Positions 37,593 through 49,383 of a stretch of DNA of 64,000 nucleotides are shown piece by piece. Where the stretch lies: positions 1 to 64,000 of the forward strand of contig NZ_BMQU01000019.1 in assembly GCF_014648275.1 (NCBI RefSeq), written 5' to 3'. The notes beneath the pieces were generated by a model that saw only the letters and a list, made by a program, of their open reading frames with translations, ran no database searches and was not told the DNA's origin. The DNA is from Pseudomonas laurentiana (GTDB taxonomy: Bacteria; Pseudomonadota; Gammaproteobacteria; Pseudomonadales; Pseudomonadaceae). Position 1 is the stretch's first letter. Each line of letters starts with the position of its first letter. The translations under genes were made by a program, and so were the position numbers.

Positions 37593-38165
37593 TCAGCGAA
37601 CGGTTGCGGCGGCGATGAACTCGTTGTCTGTGGACGGCGGTGCAGGGGTGGGTTGGCGGCTGGGGACAATCAGTTGGGTGTACTCTTCGATCAGTCGATT
37701 CAGTGCCTCGGGCGGTTCGCAGGCCTGAAACTGCATGCGAATCTGTACTTCGTCCGGGTCACGATGATCGCCTTGGCGCTTGTTCTGAGCGCCAACGGTG
37801 ACCATGAACCGTTCGTGCTTGAGCGCGCTGTTCTCCAGTACGTGGCTTGCATCGGCCAGCTCGGTGTTCTGGATTTTTACCGAGAGGTCGACTTGCATCC
37901 GCTCCAGGGCCAGGCCGCGGGGTGATACCAGGGTGATCAGTGGGATGCTCAGGGTATGCCGGTCATCCATGGCAACATCGACCATCTTGGCCTTCATGGG
38001 GGCGCCCAACGCTTCGGCGTCATAGTCAAAAAACTGGTCAAACAGCTTGATGTACTGTTGGGCGATCAGGTTGTTCGCCGCCGCTGCGGCGTCCTGCAGA
38101 CCTCGGGTAATGTCAGCCAGATCGCAGGTAGCAAGCGGCTCTTTGTCGTTAGGACTGCGTTCCAA
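37593..38165 (-). CDS. DUF2589 protein (short, second of a pair)
   Basis: The 190-residue protein is soluble and has the DUF2589 outline: a helical N-terminus (ITRGLQDAAAAANNLIAQQ), the strand block LSIPLITLVSPRGLALERM and the ending VQIRMQFQACEPPEALNRLI, parallel to the next gene. Its function is unknown. A TTG start at 38165 is chosen because AAAGGAG lies nine bases before it and no better start exists. The tail is rich in Pro and Thr. A hairpin separates it from the upstream paralogue, so expression may be lower or separately tuned. Confidence 0.8.
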   Translation of the reverse strand: MERSPNDKEPLATCDLADITRGLQDAAAAANNLIAQQYIKLFDQFFDYDAEALGAPMKAKMVDVAMDDRHTLSIPLITLVSPRGLALERMQVDLSVKIQNTELADASHVLENSALKHERFMVTVGAQNKRQGDHRDPDEVQIRMQFQACEPPEALNRLIEEYTQLIVPSRQPTPAPPSTDNEFIAAATVR

Positions 38166-38197
38166 GAGGCTGGGCTCCTTTGGCGAGGGACGGGAAA

Positions 38198-38219
38198 GCT
38201 CCGCTCATCAGAGCGGAGC
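38198..38219 (-). terminator. Hairpin between the two DUF2589 genes
   Basis: GCTCCGCTC, four bases, and GAGCGGAGC form a perfect 9-bp stem. On the minus strand only TTT follows. It may be a partial terminator or mRNA-end protector inside the cassette. Confidence 0.5.
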
Positions 38220-38232
38220 CTGCTGTAGCGTG

Positions 38233-38877
38233 TCAGACGGTGGTCTGTTGCACCTGGTCTGGCATCGGCAGTTTGGATTCAGGCAAGGCGTCCTTGTTCT
38301 GCGCCTCGGTGTTGGGAAGCATGACGGGCTTGGTGGCGGCATCGGTCAGGATGTCGATGACCCGCATCAAGGCTTCTGGTGGATCCTGGCGTTTGACACG
38401 GGTATTGAATGCGTAACGCGCGCGGGTGTCGGTCTTGCGGGTTTGTGTTGACTTGTGGCTGACCTGGCCTTTGACGTTCATCTTGAACGGGCCCCAGCCA
38501 ATGGAGGCGCCGAACTCAGCGCTGCCACCGGTTTCAGTGCTGCTTTCGGCCTGCTGGCTGATGGTCAGCTCGAACTCGATGTTACCTTCTTCAATGGCGA
38601 TGTTCGGGTGGGTGACAGCCGCCAGCAGGGGGATCTGCATTTTCTTGGCGACGGTACCCTGATAGACACCCTGTTCGTCCGTGAGGGTTTCTTCGTAGTC
38701 GAATTGGATGGCGACCGCCTTGCCATCTTGAATGCAGACGCCCATGAGGAAGTCTGCGTAGGATTTACTGGCGCTGACCTGCGCCTGAATCATGGCCTGC
38801 AGCGGCCCGGAGATCATCCGATCCAGTGGCAGTGCGTTCATGACCGAGCCGATGAGGCTGTTATCGATAGTTGCCAT
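38233..38877 (-). CDS. DUF2589 protein (long, first of a pair)
   Basis: The 214-residue soluble protein has a helical start (RMISGPLQAMIQAQVSASKS), the block MQIPLLAAVTHPNIAIEEGN, a variable middle, and the family ending ARYAFNTRVKRQDPPEALMR before VIDIL. Such proteins are scattered in bacteria, often in pairs, with no known role. AAGGAAAT precedes the ATG. The upstream neighbour encodes a Mor-type regulator, 46 bases away, which likely controls the pair. Confidence 0.85.
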   Translation of the reverse strand: MATIDNSLIGSVMNALPLDRMISGPLQAMIQAQVSASKSYADFLMGVCIQDGKAVAIQFDYEETLTDEQGVYQGTVAKKMQIPLLAAVTHPNIAIEEGNIEFELTISQQAESSTETGGSAEFGASIGWGPFKMNVKGQVSHKSTQTRKTDTRARYAFNTRVKRQDPPEALMRVIDILTDAATKPVMLPNTEAQNKDALPESKLPMPDQVQQTTV

Positions 38878-38923
38878 GGTGCGATTTCCTTATCGTGAAG
38901 TGCGCGTCAGTGCGCGGTTACCG

Positions 38924-39313
38924 TTAGGCGGTGTGGCGAGCGTGAGCCTCTTGACGCCTGATGTTGCCGATCTGGCGCAGGCTCAGGCCGTATTTGTCGG
39001 CCAGCACGCTACGGGACAGGCCGTGCGAGCTTTCCTGTTGAATCTGTTGGTTACGCAGTTGCCGGTTGAAATGGTCGGGTTTGGGAATCTCCAGCGCAGT
39101 GCCCGCGTAGCGTTTGATCAAGGCCTCGAGTTGTTCGCTGGGCAGCACATCGGCCAGCGTTGTGCGGCCCGGATGCTTGGGAATGTACTTGGGCCTGCCG
39201 CCGTAGATGCAGGTCAAGCGGTACGCGCTTTCCAGCCCGACACAGGCGATCAACGCTTGTAGGGAATGAGGCAGTTGCGTGATGTCGATGCGGTTCAGGT
39301 CGCTGAGTTCCAT
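38924..39313 (-). CDS. Mor/Martha-type transcription activator-like protein
   Basis: The 129-residue protein resembles the Mor family of phage Mu middle-gene activators: a dimerisation part containing the IYGGRPKYIPKHPG strand motif (Mor: GG-x-IYIPK), and a C-terminal helix-turn-helix (SRSVLADKYGLSLRQIGNIR). There is no phage around it. It leads the cassette with two DUF2589 genes and probably regulates them. The ATG at 39313 has AAGGAA six bases before it; an in-frame GTG at 39319 is too close to that site. Confidence 0.8.
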   Translation of the reverse strand: MELSDLNRIDITQLPHSLQALIACVGLESAYRLTCIYGGRPKYIPKHPGRTTLADVLPSEQLEALIKRYAGTALEIPKPDHFNRQLRNQQIQQESSHGLSRSVLADKYGLSLRQIGNIRRQEAHARHTA

Positions 39314-39420
39314 GAGCACTTCCTTGTCAATGGGCAGGCCATTCAGGCCTGCGTTGTGTATTGGCCATCAACCTTCAGCCCGACCGGTACTGCCGTACCG
39401 GCTGAATGCGTTGGTTGGCG

Positions 39421-40073
39421 TCATGGGATGATTCTCGGGCACTGCACGACAAAAGATCTAGGTAGCAAGCGGGTCTCTGCCAGTAGCTGTTCCTGCTTAT
39501 ATTCGGTGGGAAAAATGGCGAAGGTATGTGGGTATTCACCAGAGCAGTCGGCGCAAAGCCCCGCTTTTCGGTCAGTCACCACAATGGCAATGCCGCTGCT
39601 TGGGTCTACCAGCGTCAGTCGCAAGGATGGGTGATCAACAAGTTGACTTGAGCCATCAGTGCGGTTTGGCGAGGTAAGGCATTGTCGGGAAAGGACCGCC
39701 AGTCGACCCATAGGCAGATGGCGGTGAGTGGGGTATCACCACGTGCGCCGACGACCTGTGGGGCGAAGTCGCGGCGGTACAGGGCTTGGGTTTTCTTTAG
39801 CCCTTGGGCGCTATCGGCCGAGGTCAATGTGGCTCTCACCAGCGGCGGAATTTCCCTCATGGTGACGGTGAAGGCTTCTTGTGTTTCCGGACTGCCCAGG
39901 TGTCCGGCCTGTCGAGAGCGTTGCCACAACTGCTGCCATTGGCTGTTGCCTGCGCTGTTCGCTAGGCCGGTACCGAGTTGCTTCAGGTGTGAAGGATCGA
40001 GGTCTACGGTTTGCAGTGCTTGAGCCTCAATACAGACCAGCAGGCCGATACTGAGCAGGGAAGGTATGCGCAT
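39421..40073 (-). pseudogene. Secreted hypothetical protein interrupted by a frameshift
   Basis: A signal-peptide protein starts at 40073 (MRIPSLLSIGLLVCIEAQA) and runs to a stop at 39615. Near 39640 a second frame picks up in register (SQLVDHPSLRLTLVDPSSG) and continues to 39421 with a well-formed end rich in Cys pairs (GLCADCSGEYPHT). A one-base indel around 39630-39650 would join both into one protein of about 217 residues. The N-terminal part resembles integrating-conjugative-element TIGR03765/TIGR03757-like proteins in tone (NALPRQTALMAQV) but I cannot assign it. It could be a true mutation, a sequence error or a programmed shift. Confidence 0.6.
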
Positions 40074-40222
40074 GAGGGGGGCTCCGCGAGGCGTAAGTGC
40101 GTGAGCGCTCATGTTTGCAAGTTGGCTGGTGGGGCAGAACCGGGAAAATATCCTTGTGATCGGGATGGACGTTGTATGATTCGCGTTTGATTTTTTGTCT
40201 CCAACGCCTCAAGGAAACCCAC

Positions 40223-40411
40223 ATGACTCAAGGCCAACGCCTTAAATACTCCATCCTGCTGTCCCTGCTGGTGTTGGCAACCATGCTGGGGCTGTCTTAT
40301 CTGCAGAAAGACGGTGTGATCAGCGAAAAGGTGTTCCAGTACATTGCCATCGGCGTGGCGGTCGTCGTGGTCATCGTCAACGGCATCATGCGCCGCAAGG
40401 TCAAACTCTGA
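40223..40411 (+). CDS. Small two-helix membrane protein
   Basis: The 62-residue protein has two membrane helices (about 10-26 and 38-55) and a basic C-terminal tail (MRRKVKL), which suggests both ends face the cytoplasm. I recognise no family, but length, codon use and the AAGGAAA ribosome site support a real gene. A convergent hairpin terminator follows. Confidence 0.75.
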   Translation: MTQGQRLKYSILLSLLVLATMLGLSYLQKDGVISEKVFQYIAIGVAVVVVIVNGIMRRKVKL

Positions 40412-40417
40412 CTCCAG

Positions 40418-40443
40418 GGCGGCCAGCAGTGAAGCTGGCCGCC
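40418..40443. terminator. Bidirectional hairpin between convergent genes
   Basis: GGCGGCCAGC and its exact complement form a 10-bp stem with a six-base loop between the small membrane gene and trhP. T-tracts are absent on both sides. Confidence 0.6.
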
Positions 40444-40451
40444 ACCGGCCG

Positions 40452-41771
40452 TTACAGGGTCAGGTCACGCAGCAGGAGGCCATACTCCAGGTTCACCTGC
40501 TCGGGAATCGGCAGGTAGACGGTATGGCCGTCGCCAGGGGCAACCTCAATGGGTTGGCCCTGGCGATTGCGCAATTGATGCAGGTCGAAGTGGTAGTTGC
40601 CACGTGGCGTCATCAGCTCAAGGTGATCGCCAAGGCCAAAGCGGTTTTTCACCTGTACCTCGGCCAGCCCATCGACCCGCTCGCCGGTCAGTTCGCCAAC
40701 GAACTGCTGGCGTTCAGACAGCGAGTTTCCACGTTGGTAGTTCTGGTACTCGTCATGCACGTGGCGGCGCAGAAAACCCTCGGTGTAACCCCGTTGCGCC
40801 AGTGACTCCAGATTGAGCATCAGCGAGCGGTCGAATTCGCGACCTGCCACAGCGTCGTCGATTGCCTGGCGGTAGGCCTGAGTGGTGCGGGCGCAGTAGA
40901 AGTGCGACTTGGTACGGCCCTCGATCTTCAGCGAATGGACGCCCATGTTGGTCAAGCGCCCGACGTGCTGTACCGCGCGCAGGTCCTTGGCGTTCATGAT
41001 GTAGGTGCCGTGCTCGTCCTCGAATGCCGGCATTTCCTCGCCAGGACGGTTGCTTTCTTCCAGCAGGAAGACTTCATCAGTGGGCGCACCCAGGCCCAGC
41101 GTCGGTTCGACTTCGCGGACGATCTCGCCAGTAACATTTTCCGTGGCCGGGGTGGCGCTGTACTTCCAGCGGCAGGCATTGGTGCATGAGCCCTGGTTGG
41201 CGTCACGCTTGTTCAGGTACCCGGACAACAGGCAGCGGCCGGAATACGCCATGCACAGTGCGCCGTGAACGAACACCTCCAGTTCCATTTCGGGAACCTG
41301 GTGACGAATTTCCTCGATCTCCTCCAGTGACAACTCGCGGGACAGGATCACCCGGGTCAGGCCCAACCCGCGCCAGAACTCCACGCTGGCCCAGTTCACC
41401 GTGTTGGCCTGTACGGAAAGATGAATCGGCATTTCCGGAAAATGCCGACGAACCAGCATGATCAGGCCCGGATCGGACATGATCAGTGCATCCGGGCCCA
41501 TGGCGATCACCGGCTCCAGGTCCTTGAGGAAGGTCTTCAGCTTGGCGTTATGCGGTGCGATGTTGACCACCACATAGAACTGCTTGCCCTGGGCCTGGGC
41601 TTCCTTGATGCCGATGGCCAGATTCTCATGGTCGAATTCGTTGTTGCGTACCCGCAGGCTATAGCGCGGTTGCCCGGCATAGACCGCGTCGGCGCCATAG
41701 GCGAAGGCATAGCGCATGTTCTTGAGGGTGCCGGCAGGGGCAAGTAATTCGGGTTTGGCGAGGCTGGTCAT
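40452..41771 (-). CDS. trhP: tRNA uridine 5-hydroxylation protein TrhP (U32 peptidase family)
   Basis: The 439-residue U32 protein (YegQ) helps make 5-hydroxyuridine at position 34 of tRNAs, using prephenate as hydroxyl source. It has the family start ELLAPAGTLKNMRYAFAYGA and the cysteine cluster in ALCMAYSGRCLLSGYLNKRD followed by CTNACRW, which holds an iron-sulfur cluster in family members. A C-terminal beta-barrel domain closes the protein. The gene is monocistronic, and the partner-independent type seen in gammaproteobacteria. Confidence 0.92.
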   Translation of the reverse strand: MTSLAKPELLAPAGTLKNMRYAFAYGADAVYAGQPRYSLRVRNNEFDHENLAIGIKEAQAQGKQFYVVVNIAPHNAKLKTFLKDLEPVIAMGPDALIMSDPGLIMLVRRHFPEMPIHLSVQANTVNWASVEFWRGLGLTRVILSRELSLEEIEEIRHQVPEMELEVFVHGALCMAYSGRCLLSGYLNKRDANQGSCTNACRWKYSATPATENVTGEIVREVEPTLGLGAPTDEVFLLEESNRPGEEMPAFEDEHGTYIMNAKDLRAVQHVGRLTNMGVHSLKIEGRTKSHFYCARTTQAYRQAIDDAVAGREFDRSLMLNLESLAQRGYTEGFLRRHVHDEYQNYQRGNSLSERQQFVGELTGERVDGLAEVQVKNRFGLGDHLELMTPRGNYHFDLHQLRNRQGQPIEVAPGDGHTVYLPIPEQVNLEYGLLLRDLTL

Positions 41772-41894
41772 GGGAGATCGGGTCGCAGCTGAAAAAGGCG
41801 CAGAGGCTACCTCACTGCGCTGCCGCGTTTATTGATCTATAGCAATGCCATGGTGCGGGGCCACGTATTCGGTGGCCTCGCCGTTGGCACTGTT

Positions 41895-43997
41895 TCAGCG
41901 CAGGCTGTAGGACACGCCAACATAGGCCCCGAAACCCTCGCCGGGTGTGGAGCGGGCGATGTCCTTACCTTGGTCGTTGTAGCCTGGCGTCACGGTGGCG
42001 GCGTACCGTTTGTTGGTCAGGTTGCGCAGGTCCAGCCAGGTTTGCCAGTCGTTTTTCGGCGCGTTGAAGCCGAATGTCGCCCCGAGCAGTGCATAGGCAT
42101 CGGTTGGGTAAGAGTTGGCGTAGTCAACCTGTACCTTGGACGCCATCTGCGTATTGAGCCCGGCATAGAAGCCCGTCGGGTGATCGAAGCGCACCTCGGC
42201 CTGGTAGTAATGCATCGGGATGCCGGGCAAGCGGTTGTCACCGAAGACGTCGTCATCCCGGTAGTGGAAATCGCTGAAGGTGTAGGCTTGACGCAACGAC
42301 ACCTTGCCGACGGCAGCACGTTCCCAGAGCAGGCTATTGAGGCCGGCTTCGATGCCCTGGTGGATTGTAGGGCTGGCGTTGATTTCGGTAGCCGGATTGC
42401 CAGGCACGGTTTCTACGGCCAGCAACTCATGGCGTACTGCGGCGTAGTACCAGGCCAGGTCCCAACGACCCACTGCCGAGTCGCCACGGGCGCCAAGTTC
42501 AAGGGTGGTAGCGGTCTGATTTTGCAGTTCGACGGGGGTTTTCTGAAGTTTGGCGGCCGGGCCGCTGGCGAAGCGTTCGCTGGCACTCCAGATCAACGCC
42601 CACGGGTGTGGCGGCTCGACCGAGCGGCTGAGGTTGCCGTAGACCTCCAGTTGCGGGTTGAAGGCGTAACGCAGGCCGATGCGTGGGGCGTAGTCCCAGT
42701 CATGCTGGCTGACCTTGCCGCCATCGGCAGGGTAGCTGACATCACTTTCCCGGCGGGTGTAGATCAGCGCCAGGCCGGTGGTCAGCCACAGGTCTGGCAT
42801 CAGCTCCAACTCGTTGCTGGCGTGCAATACGTTGTCAGAACCCTGATAGCTGAAGTCGCGGGTTTTGGTACCAATCGGGATGCCGACATTCTGACTCTGC
42901 TGGACGCGCACATACTCGGATGCGCCGCTATTGGGCAGATGCTTGGTCGAACGCCAGCCGATCGAAGTGTTGCTCTCGCGGTCGAACAGGGTGTCTCGAC
43001 GGAAGTAGTTCAACGTACCACTGACATCGGTGTAGGCCACTTTCAGGCGGTTCAGGCCTTCACGCAGGTCCATCGGGTAGTCGTGATACACCAACCCGGC
43101 CTCCAGGCGTGAATCGTCATCCAGAAAGAAGGTGGTCTTGTTCGCCAGCCAGGTGCTGCCCGGCTGTGGGCGGCTGGCGTCACGGGAGAGGTAGGTTGGG
43201 TTCGCAGCCCGTGGATCATGCTTGATCTGTGCTTTGGTCAGGCGCCCGGCCAGGTCGTTCTCGGTTTCCCGATAACGCAGGTAGAAGCGGGTTTCCAGGT
43301 TCGGGTTGAAGCGGTAGCCGACATTGGCGGCGATGCCTTTGCTGCTGCCGCTGCTGTGATCCTGATAACCGTCGTATGCCGAGTCGGTCGCCGCCACGTA
43401 GTAATCCAGGTCGCCCAGCACCTGGCCGGAACTGATCTGGCGCTTCATGTAGCCGCGGCTGCCGGCTTCATAACGAACTTGCAGGGGCGCTGCGTCATAC
43501 CCTGTGTGGGTGATGTAGTCGATGGCCCCGCCCAATGCCAGCGCGCCCTTGTCGAAGCCATTGGCGCCGCGCAGCACTTCGGCGCGGCTCAGCCACAGCG
43601 GTTCGAACAGTTCGTAGGGCGTACCACCGGGGCCAGTCAGTGGCAGGCCGTCGAACAGGGTATACACCCCGGAGCCGTGGCTGCCCGGTGCCCGGTTGAT
43701 GCCCGAACCACGAATCGATAATTTGATCCCATCATTACCGGCGGACTGTGCAAATACGCCGGGCTGGTAGGCCAGCACATCCTGGTTGCTGGCAACCCGG
43801 CCTTGCTCGACCTGCTGCATGTCTACCAGATTGGTCCCGCCCGGCACCCGCTGCAGGCGCTCTTTGGCCGACGCCAGTTCGCTCTGTTCCTGTTCCTGAA
43901 TCAGCACCTGACCCAGTTCGACAGCGTCGTCGGCCTGGACGGTGGTGGCGCAGACGAACAGCAGTGCCAGTGGAGAGCGTGGGAGGGCGGATCGCAT
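41895..43997 (-). CDS. TonB-dependent outer-membrane receptor
   Basis: The 700-residue receptor has a signal peptide (ending VQA before DD), a TonB-box-like stretch (ELGQVLIQEQEQ), a plug domain (about 45-170, LSIRGSGINRAPG, EVLRGANGF) and a 22-strand barrel ending VGVSYSLR. It lacks the N-terminal signalling domain of FecA-type transducers. The substrate may be a siderophore, but no Fur box, sigma/anti-sigma pair or synthesis gene is nearby. A TTG two codons upstream (44003) is a possible start. It lies downstream of nuoN but past a strong terminator. Confidence 0.9.
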   Translation of the reverse strand: MRSALPRSPLALLFVCATTVQADDAVELGQVLIQEQEQSELASAKERLQRVPGGTNLVDMQQVEQGRVASNQDVLAYQPGVFAQSAGNDGIKLSIRGSGINRAPGSHGSGVYTLFDGLPLTGPGGTPYELFEPLWLSRAEVLRGANGFDKGALALGGAIDYITHTGYDAAPLQVRYEAGSRGYMKRQISSGQVLGDLDYYVAATDSAYDGYQDHSSGSSKGIAANVGYRFNPNLETRFYLRYRETENDLAGRLTKAQIKHDPRAANPTYLSRDASRPQPGSTWLANKTTFFLDDDSRLEAGLVYHDYPMDLREGLNRLKVAYTDVSGTLNYFRRDTLFDRESNTSIGWRSTKHLPNSGASEYVRVQQSQNVGIPIGTKTRDFSYQGSDNVLHASNELELMPDLWLTTGLALIYTRRESDVSYPADGGKVSQHDWDYAPRIGLRYAFNPQLEVYGNLSRSVEPPHPWALIWSASERFASGPAAKLQKTPVELQNQTATTLELGARGDSAVGRWDLAWYYAAVRHELLAVETVPGNPATEINASPTIHQGIEAGLNSLLWERAAVGKVSLRQAYTFSDFHYRDDDVFGDNRLPGIPMHYYQAEVRFDHPTGFYAGLNTQMASKVQVDYANSYPTDAYALLGATFGFNAPKNDWQTWLDLRNLTNKRYAATVTPGYNDQGKDIARSTPGEGFGAYVGVSYSLR

Positions 43998-44102
43998 TAT
44001 CAAGAATTCCAGGTTATGAGGCGGCTATCTGACGCCGCAACTACCAGACGAAGCACAGTCGAGAAGCTGCACAGGTTGGCTTTGTCGGCGATGGGTATCC
44101 GG

Positions 44103-44132
44103 AAAACAAAACACCCCGCCGAGGCGGGGTGT
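44103..44132 (-). terminator. Intrinsic terminator of the nuo operon
   Basis: ACACCCCGCC, two bases GA, and GGCGGGGTGT form a strong stem; the minus strand then reads TTTTGTTTT. It lies 33 bases past the nuoN stop. Confidence 0.9.
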
Positions 44133-44165
44133 CTGTTGTTACCGAAGCAATTGTTACCTGGGCGA

Positions 44166-45641
44166 TCAACCGATCAGTTGAAACCCGGCGTGTTGGACCA
44201 TGTCCAGCAGCGGTTGCGGGTACACGCCCAGCACGAAGGCCAGGATCGCGATGGCCAGCAGCATGACGCCGCCAGTACGCTGTTCCCAGTTCAGCGGAGC
44301 ATCGTGGCGACGCAGGTTTGGCTCGATCAGGTACAGGGTAACCATGACGCGCAGGTAGTAGAACACGCCGATGGCGCTGCCCAGTACCAAGGCGCCAACC
44401 AGCCACCACAGTTGCGATTCGACACCGGTTGCAATGATGTAGAACTTGCCGATGAAGCCTGCGGTCAGCGGGATACCGGCGAGCGACAGCATCATTACGG
44501 TCAGTACGGCGGTCAGGTACGGACGGCGCCAGAACAGGCCGCGGTACTCGTACAGGGCGTCAGCGTCGCGGCCGTTGTACGGCGACGACATCAGGGTGAT
44601 GACACCGAAGGCACCGAGGCTGGTGATCACGTAGGTGACCAGGTACACGCCGATGGCCTCCATCGCCAGGCCCTTGCTGGCCACCAGGGCAATCAGCAGG
44701 TAACCGAAGTGGGCGATGGACGAGTAACCGAGCAGACGCTTGAGGTTGCTCTGGGTCAGCGCCAACAGGTTACCGATCAGGATCGAGGCGACCGCGATGA
44801 CCGACAGTACGGTGGTTAGCACACCGCTGCTGGCAGCCGGCGAGATCAGGAACAGGCGTACGACGACGGCGAATACTGCAACCTTGCTGGCGGTGGCCAG
44901 GAACGCTGCGACCGGTGCTGGTGCACCTTCGTAAACGTCCGGGGTCCACAGGTGGAACGGTACCAGCGACAGTTTGAATGCCAGGCCAACCAGCATCATG
45001 CCCAGGCCCAGTTGGGCCAGCAGGCTTGGCATGCCAGTGGCTGCCAGTGCCTTGCCAATACCGCTGAAGGTCAGGCTGCCAGCGTCAGCGTAGAGCAGTG
45101 CCATACCGAACAGCAGGAAGGCAGAGCCTGCGGCCGACAGCACCATGTACTTGATGCCGCCTTCCAGCGAACGCTTGTTGAAGAACGCGTAAGCCACCAG
45201 GCCATAGACCGGTACCGAGAGCAGCTCCAGGCCGATGAACAGGCCAGCCAGGTGCTGTGCACAGACCAGTACCAGGCCACCAAGGGCAGCCATCAGGATC
45301 AGCAGGTACAGTTCTTCACGGTTGCCTGGGTAGCCTTTGCCGCTTTTGCCTTCACCCAGGTAGGCGTGGGCGAGGGTTACGCAAGCCAGGGTGGCGACCA
45401 GGATCAGCGCCATGTACAGGCAGGCGAAGTTGTCGATGGTCAGCAGCGGGGTGACCGCCAGGGGCGTCACTTTCAAGGTCGGAATAATCGACAGCAGGGC
45501 CAGGTTCAGGCCTACGGTCGACAGCAGGAAGGTTTGCGAGTGATTGCGGCGCCAGGCGATGGCCAGCATCACCACAACAGTGGTGATACTGGTAATCAGC
45601 AGCGGCGCAAGCGCGATAAAGTGTTGAATCGTCAGGTCCAT
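44166..45641 (-). CDS. nuoN: NADH-quinone oxidoreductase subunit N
   Basis: The 491-residue membrane-arm subunit has about 14 helices of the Mrp antiporter fold and pumps protons in complex I. Key residues are visible: Glu in [12 protein letters not shown], Lys in [13 protein letters not shown] and in [20 protein letters not shown]. The ATG at 45641 gives the standard start [14 protein letters not shown]; a longer frame reaching into nuoM is not used. It is the last gene of the operon, seven bases after nuoM. Confidence 0.96.
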   Translation of the reverse strand: MDLTIQHFIALAPLLITSITTVVVMLAIAWRRNHSQTFLLSTVGLNLALLSIIPTLKVTPLAVTPLLTIDNFACLYMALILVATLACVTLAHAYLGEGKSGKGYPGNREELYLLILMAALGGLVLVCAQHLAGLFIGLELLSVPVYGLVAYAFFNKRSLEGGIKYMVLSAAGSAFLLFGMALLYADAGSLTFSGIGKALAATGMPSLLAQLGLGMMLVGLAFKLSLVPFHLWTPDVYEGAPAPVAAFLATASKVAVFAVVVRLFLISPAASSGVLTTVLSVIAVASILIGNLLALTQSNLKRLLGYSSIAHFGYLLIALVASKGLAMEAIGVYLVTYVITSLGAFGVITLMSSPYNGRDADALYEYRGLFWRRPYLTAVLTVMMLSLAGIPLTAGFIGKFYIIATGVESQLWWLVGALVLGSAIGVFYYLRVMVTLYLIEPNLRRHDAPLNWEQRTGGVMLLAIAILAFVLGVYPQPLLDMVQHAGFQLIG

Positions 45642-45648
45642 AGCGCTC

Positions 45649-47181
45649 TTACCGGGCCGAAGCGAGTTGAGTGAAAGCGGTGCCGAGCCAATGCTGCACA
45701 CCACTCATGGTTGCGGCAGAGGTGTCGAGGAACGGCTGCGGGTAAACGCCCAGCAGGATCAGCAGGCCAGCCAGGCCCAGCACCATGATCATTTCGCGAG
45801 TGTCCATGCCGGCGAGGACTTCATCGGATTTCGCCGGGCCGAAGTAGGCACGGTGAATCATGATCAGCGAGTAGACCGAACCGAAGACCAGGCCGCTGGT
45901 CGCGATCACAGTCACCCATGGCGAGCTGACGAAGCTGCCGATCAGGATCAGGAACTCACCGACGAAGTTACCGGTACCTGGCAGGCCCAGCGATGCGGCG
46001 GCGAAGAACAGGCTGATGGCTGGCAGGTAAGCGATACGGTGCCACAGGCCGCCCATCTGACGCATGTCACGGGTGTGCAGGCGTTCGTACAGTTGGCCAC
46101 TCAGGATAAAGAGTGCCGCAGCCGACAGACCGTGTGCGAGCATCTGGATCACCGCGCCTTGCAGGGCTTGCTGGCTGCCGGAGTAGATACCGATCAGCAC
46201 GAAGCCCATGTGCGAGACGCTGGAGAACGCGATCAAGCGCTTGATGTCGGTCTGTGCGAAGGCCAGGAACGCACCGTAGAAAATCCCGATCAGACCCAGG
46301 GTCATGGCGATCGGCGCGAATTCCGCCGAGGCATTCGGGAACAGCGGCAGGGCGAAACGCAGCAGGCCGTAGGCAGCGGTTTTCAGCAAGATACCCGCCA
46401 GGTCCACGGAACCAGCGGTAGGTGCCTGGGCGTGAGCGTCAGGCAGCCAGGAGTGGAACGGTACAACCGGCAGTTTCACCGCGAAGGCGATGAAGAAGCC
46501 CAGCATCAGCAGGTACTCGGTACCGGCTGGCAGTTCGGCCTTGAGCAGTGTGCTGTAGTCGAAGGTCAGTACGCCGGTGGTGTTGTAGTTCACCAGTACC
46601 AGGCCCAGGATCGCCACCAACATGATCAGGCCGCTGGCCTGGGTGTAGATGAAGAACTTGGTTGCTGCGTAGATCCGGGTCTTCTTGCCGTCCGCCGAGC
46701 TGTGACCCCAGAGCGCGATGAGGAAATACATCGGCACCAGCATCATTTCCCAGAAGAAGAAGAACAGGAACAGGTCCAGGGCCAGGAACACCCCGACCAC
46801 GCCGCCCAGGATCCACATCAGGTTGAGGTGGAAGAAGCCGACGTGGCGCTGGATCTCTTTCCACGAGCAGAGGACCGACAGCACACCGAGCAGGCCGGTG
46901 AGCAAGATCATCAGCAGCGACAGGCCGTCCAGGCCCAGGTGCAGGCTGATGCCGAAGCGCTCGATCCAGAGCACTTTGTATTCGACAGTCCAGGCAGGCT
47001 CGGCACCCGGTGCCGGGGCGAGCGTGTAGTCACCGTGGGCCCACAGCCAGAGGCCGATACCGAGCAACAGGGACATGGTCAGCAGCGCAATCCAGCGTGG
47101 CAGGGTGGCGCCGAAGCGCTCACCCAGCCAGCACAGCAGGCCGCCGATGAAGGGGATCAGGATCAGCCAAGGCAAAATCAT
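45649..47181 (-). CDS. nuoM: NADH-quinone oxidoreductase subunit M
   Basis: The 510-residue proton-pumping subunit has about 14 helices. The conserved Glu lies in [15 protein letters not shown], and the channel Lys in [19 protein letters not shown] and in [16 protein letters not shown]. It starts 39 bases after nuoL with a GAATTG-type leader and ends seven bases before nuoN. Confidence 0.96.
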   Translation of the reverse strand: MILPWLILIPFIGGLLCWLGERFGATLPRWIALLTMSLLLGIGLWLWAHGDYTLAPAPGAEPAWTVEYKVLWIERFGISLHLGLDGLSLLMILLTGLLGVLSVLCSWKEIQRHVGFFHLNLMWILGGVVGVFLALDLFLFFFFWEMMLVPMYFLIALWGHSSADGKKTRIYAATKFFIYTQASGLIMLVAILGLVLVNYNTTGVLTFDYSTLLKAELPAGTEYLLMLGFFIAFAVKLPVVPFHSWLPDAHAQAPTAGSVDLAGILLKTAAYGLLRFALPLFPNASAEFAPIAMTLGLIGIFYGAFLAFAQTDIKRLIAFSSVSHMGFVLIGIYSGSQQALQGAVIQMLAHGLSAAALFILSGQLYERLHTRDMRQMGGLWHRIAYLPAISLFFAAASLGLPGTGNFVGEFLILIGSFVSSPWVTVIATSGLVFGSVYSLIMIHRAYFGPAKSDEVLAGMDTREMIMVLGLAGLLILLGVYPQPFLDTSAATMSGVQHWLGTAFTQLASAR

Positions 47182-47220
47182 GACGGGCTCAATTCCTTTC
47201 GCAAAGTCGCAAGGTTCATA

Positions 47221-49070
<1,850 letters not shown>

Positions 49071-49074
<4 letters not shown>

Positions 49075-49379
49075 CCGCGCATCTCACTGGCTGCATCGAT
49101 ATCGAGAGTGTGGAAGCGGCGATACAGCTGCAACAGGATCGCCAGGCCAATACTGGCCTCGGCGGCTGCCAGGCTGATCACCAGGATGAACATGATCTGT
49201 CCATCCGGCTGCGCCCAACGGCTGCCCGCGACAATGAACGCCAGTGCCGAGGCGTTCATCATGATTTCCAGGCTCATCAGCACGAAAAGAATGTTGCGGC
49301 GCACCATCAGCCCGACCAGACCGAGGCAGAACAGGATGCCGGCGACGGCCAGGCCATGTTCGAGAGGAATTGCAGGCAT
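49071..49379 (-). CDS. nuoK: NADH-quinone oxidoreductase subunit K
   Basis: The 102-residue membrane subunit has three helices. The two buried glutamates needed for proton transfer lie in [12 protein letters not shown] and [13 protein letters not shown]. It begins four bases after nuoJ and overlaps nuoL by four. Confidence 0.96.
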
Positions 49380-49383
49380 GTCG

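Noticed and set aside
41850..41885. Hairpin GGCCAC/GTGGCC after the TonB receptor gene as terminator
   Set aside because: The stem is only six base pairs and no T-tract follows on the minus strand, so support is too thin.
44004..44102. Fur box or riboswitch ahead of the TonB-dependent receptor
   Set aside because: No GATAAT-type repeats and no B12-box-like or other riboswitch core could be seen.
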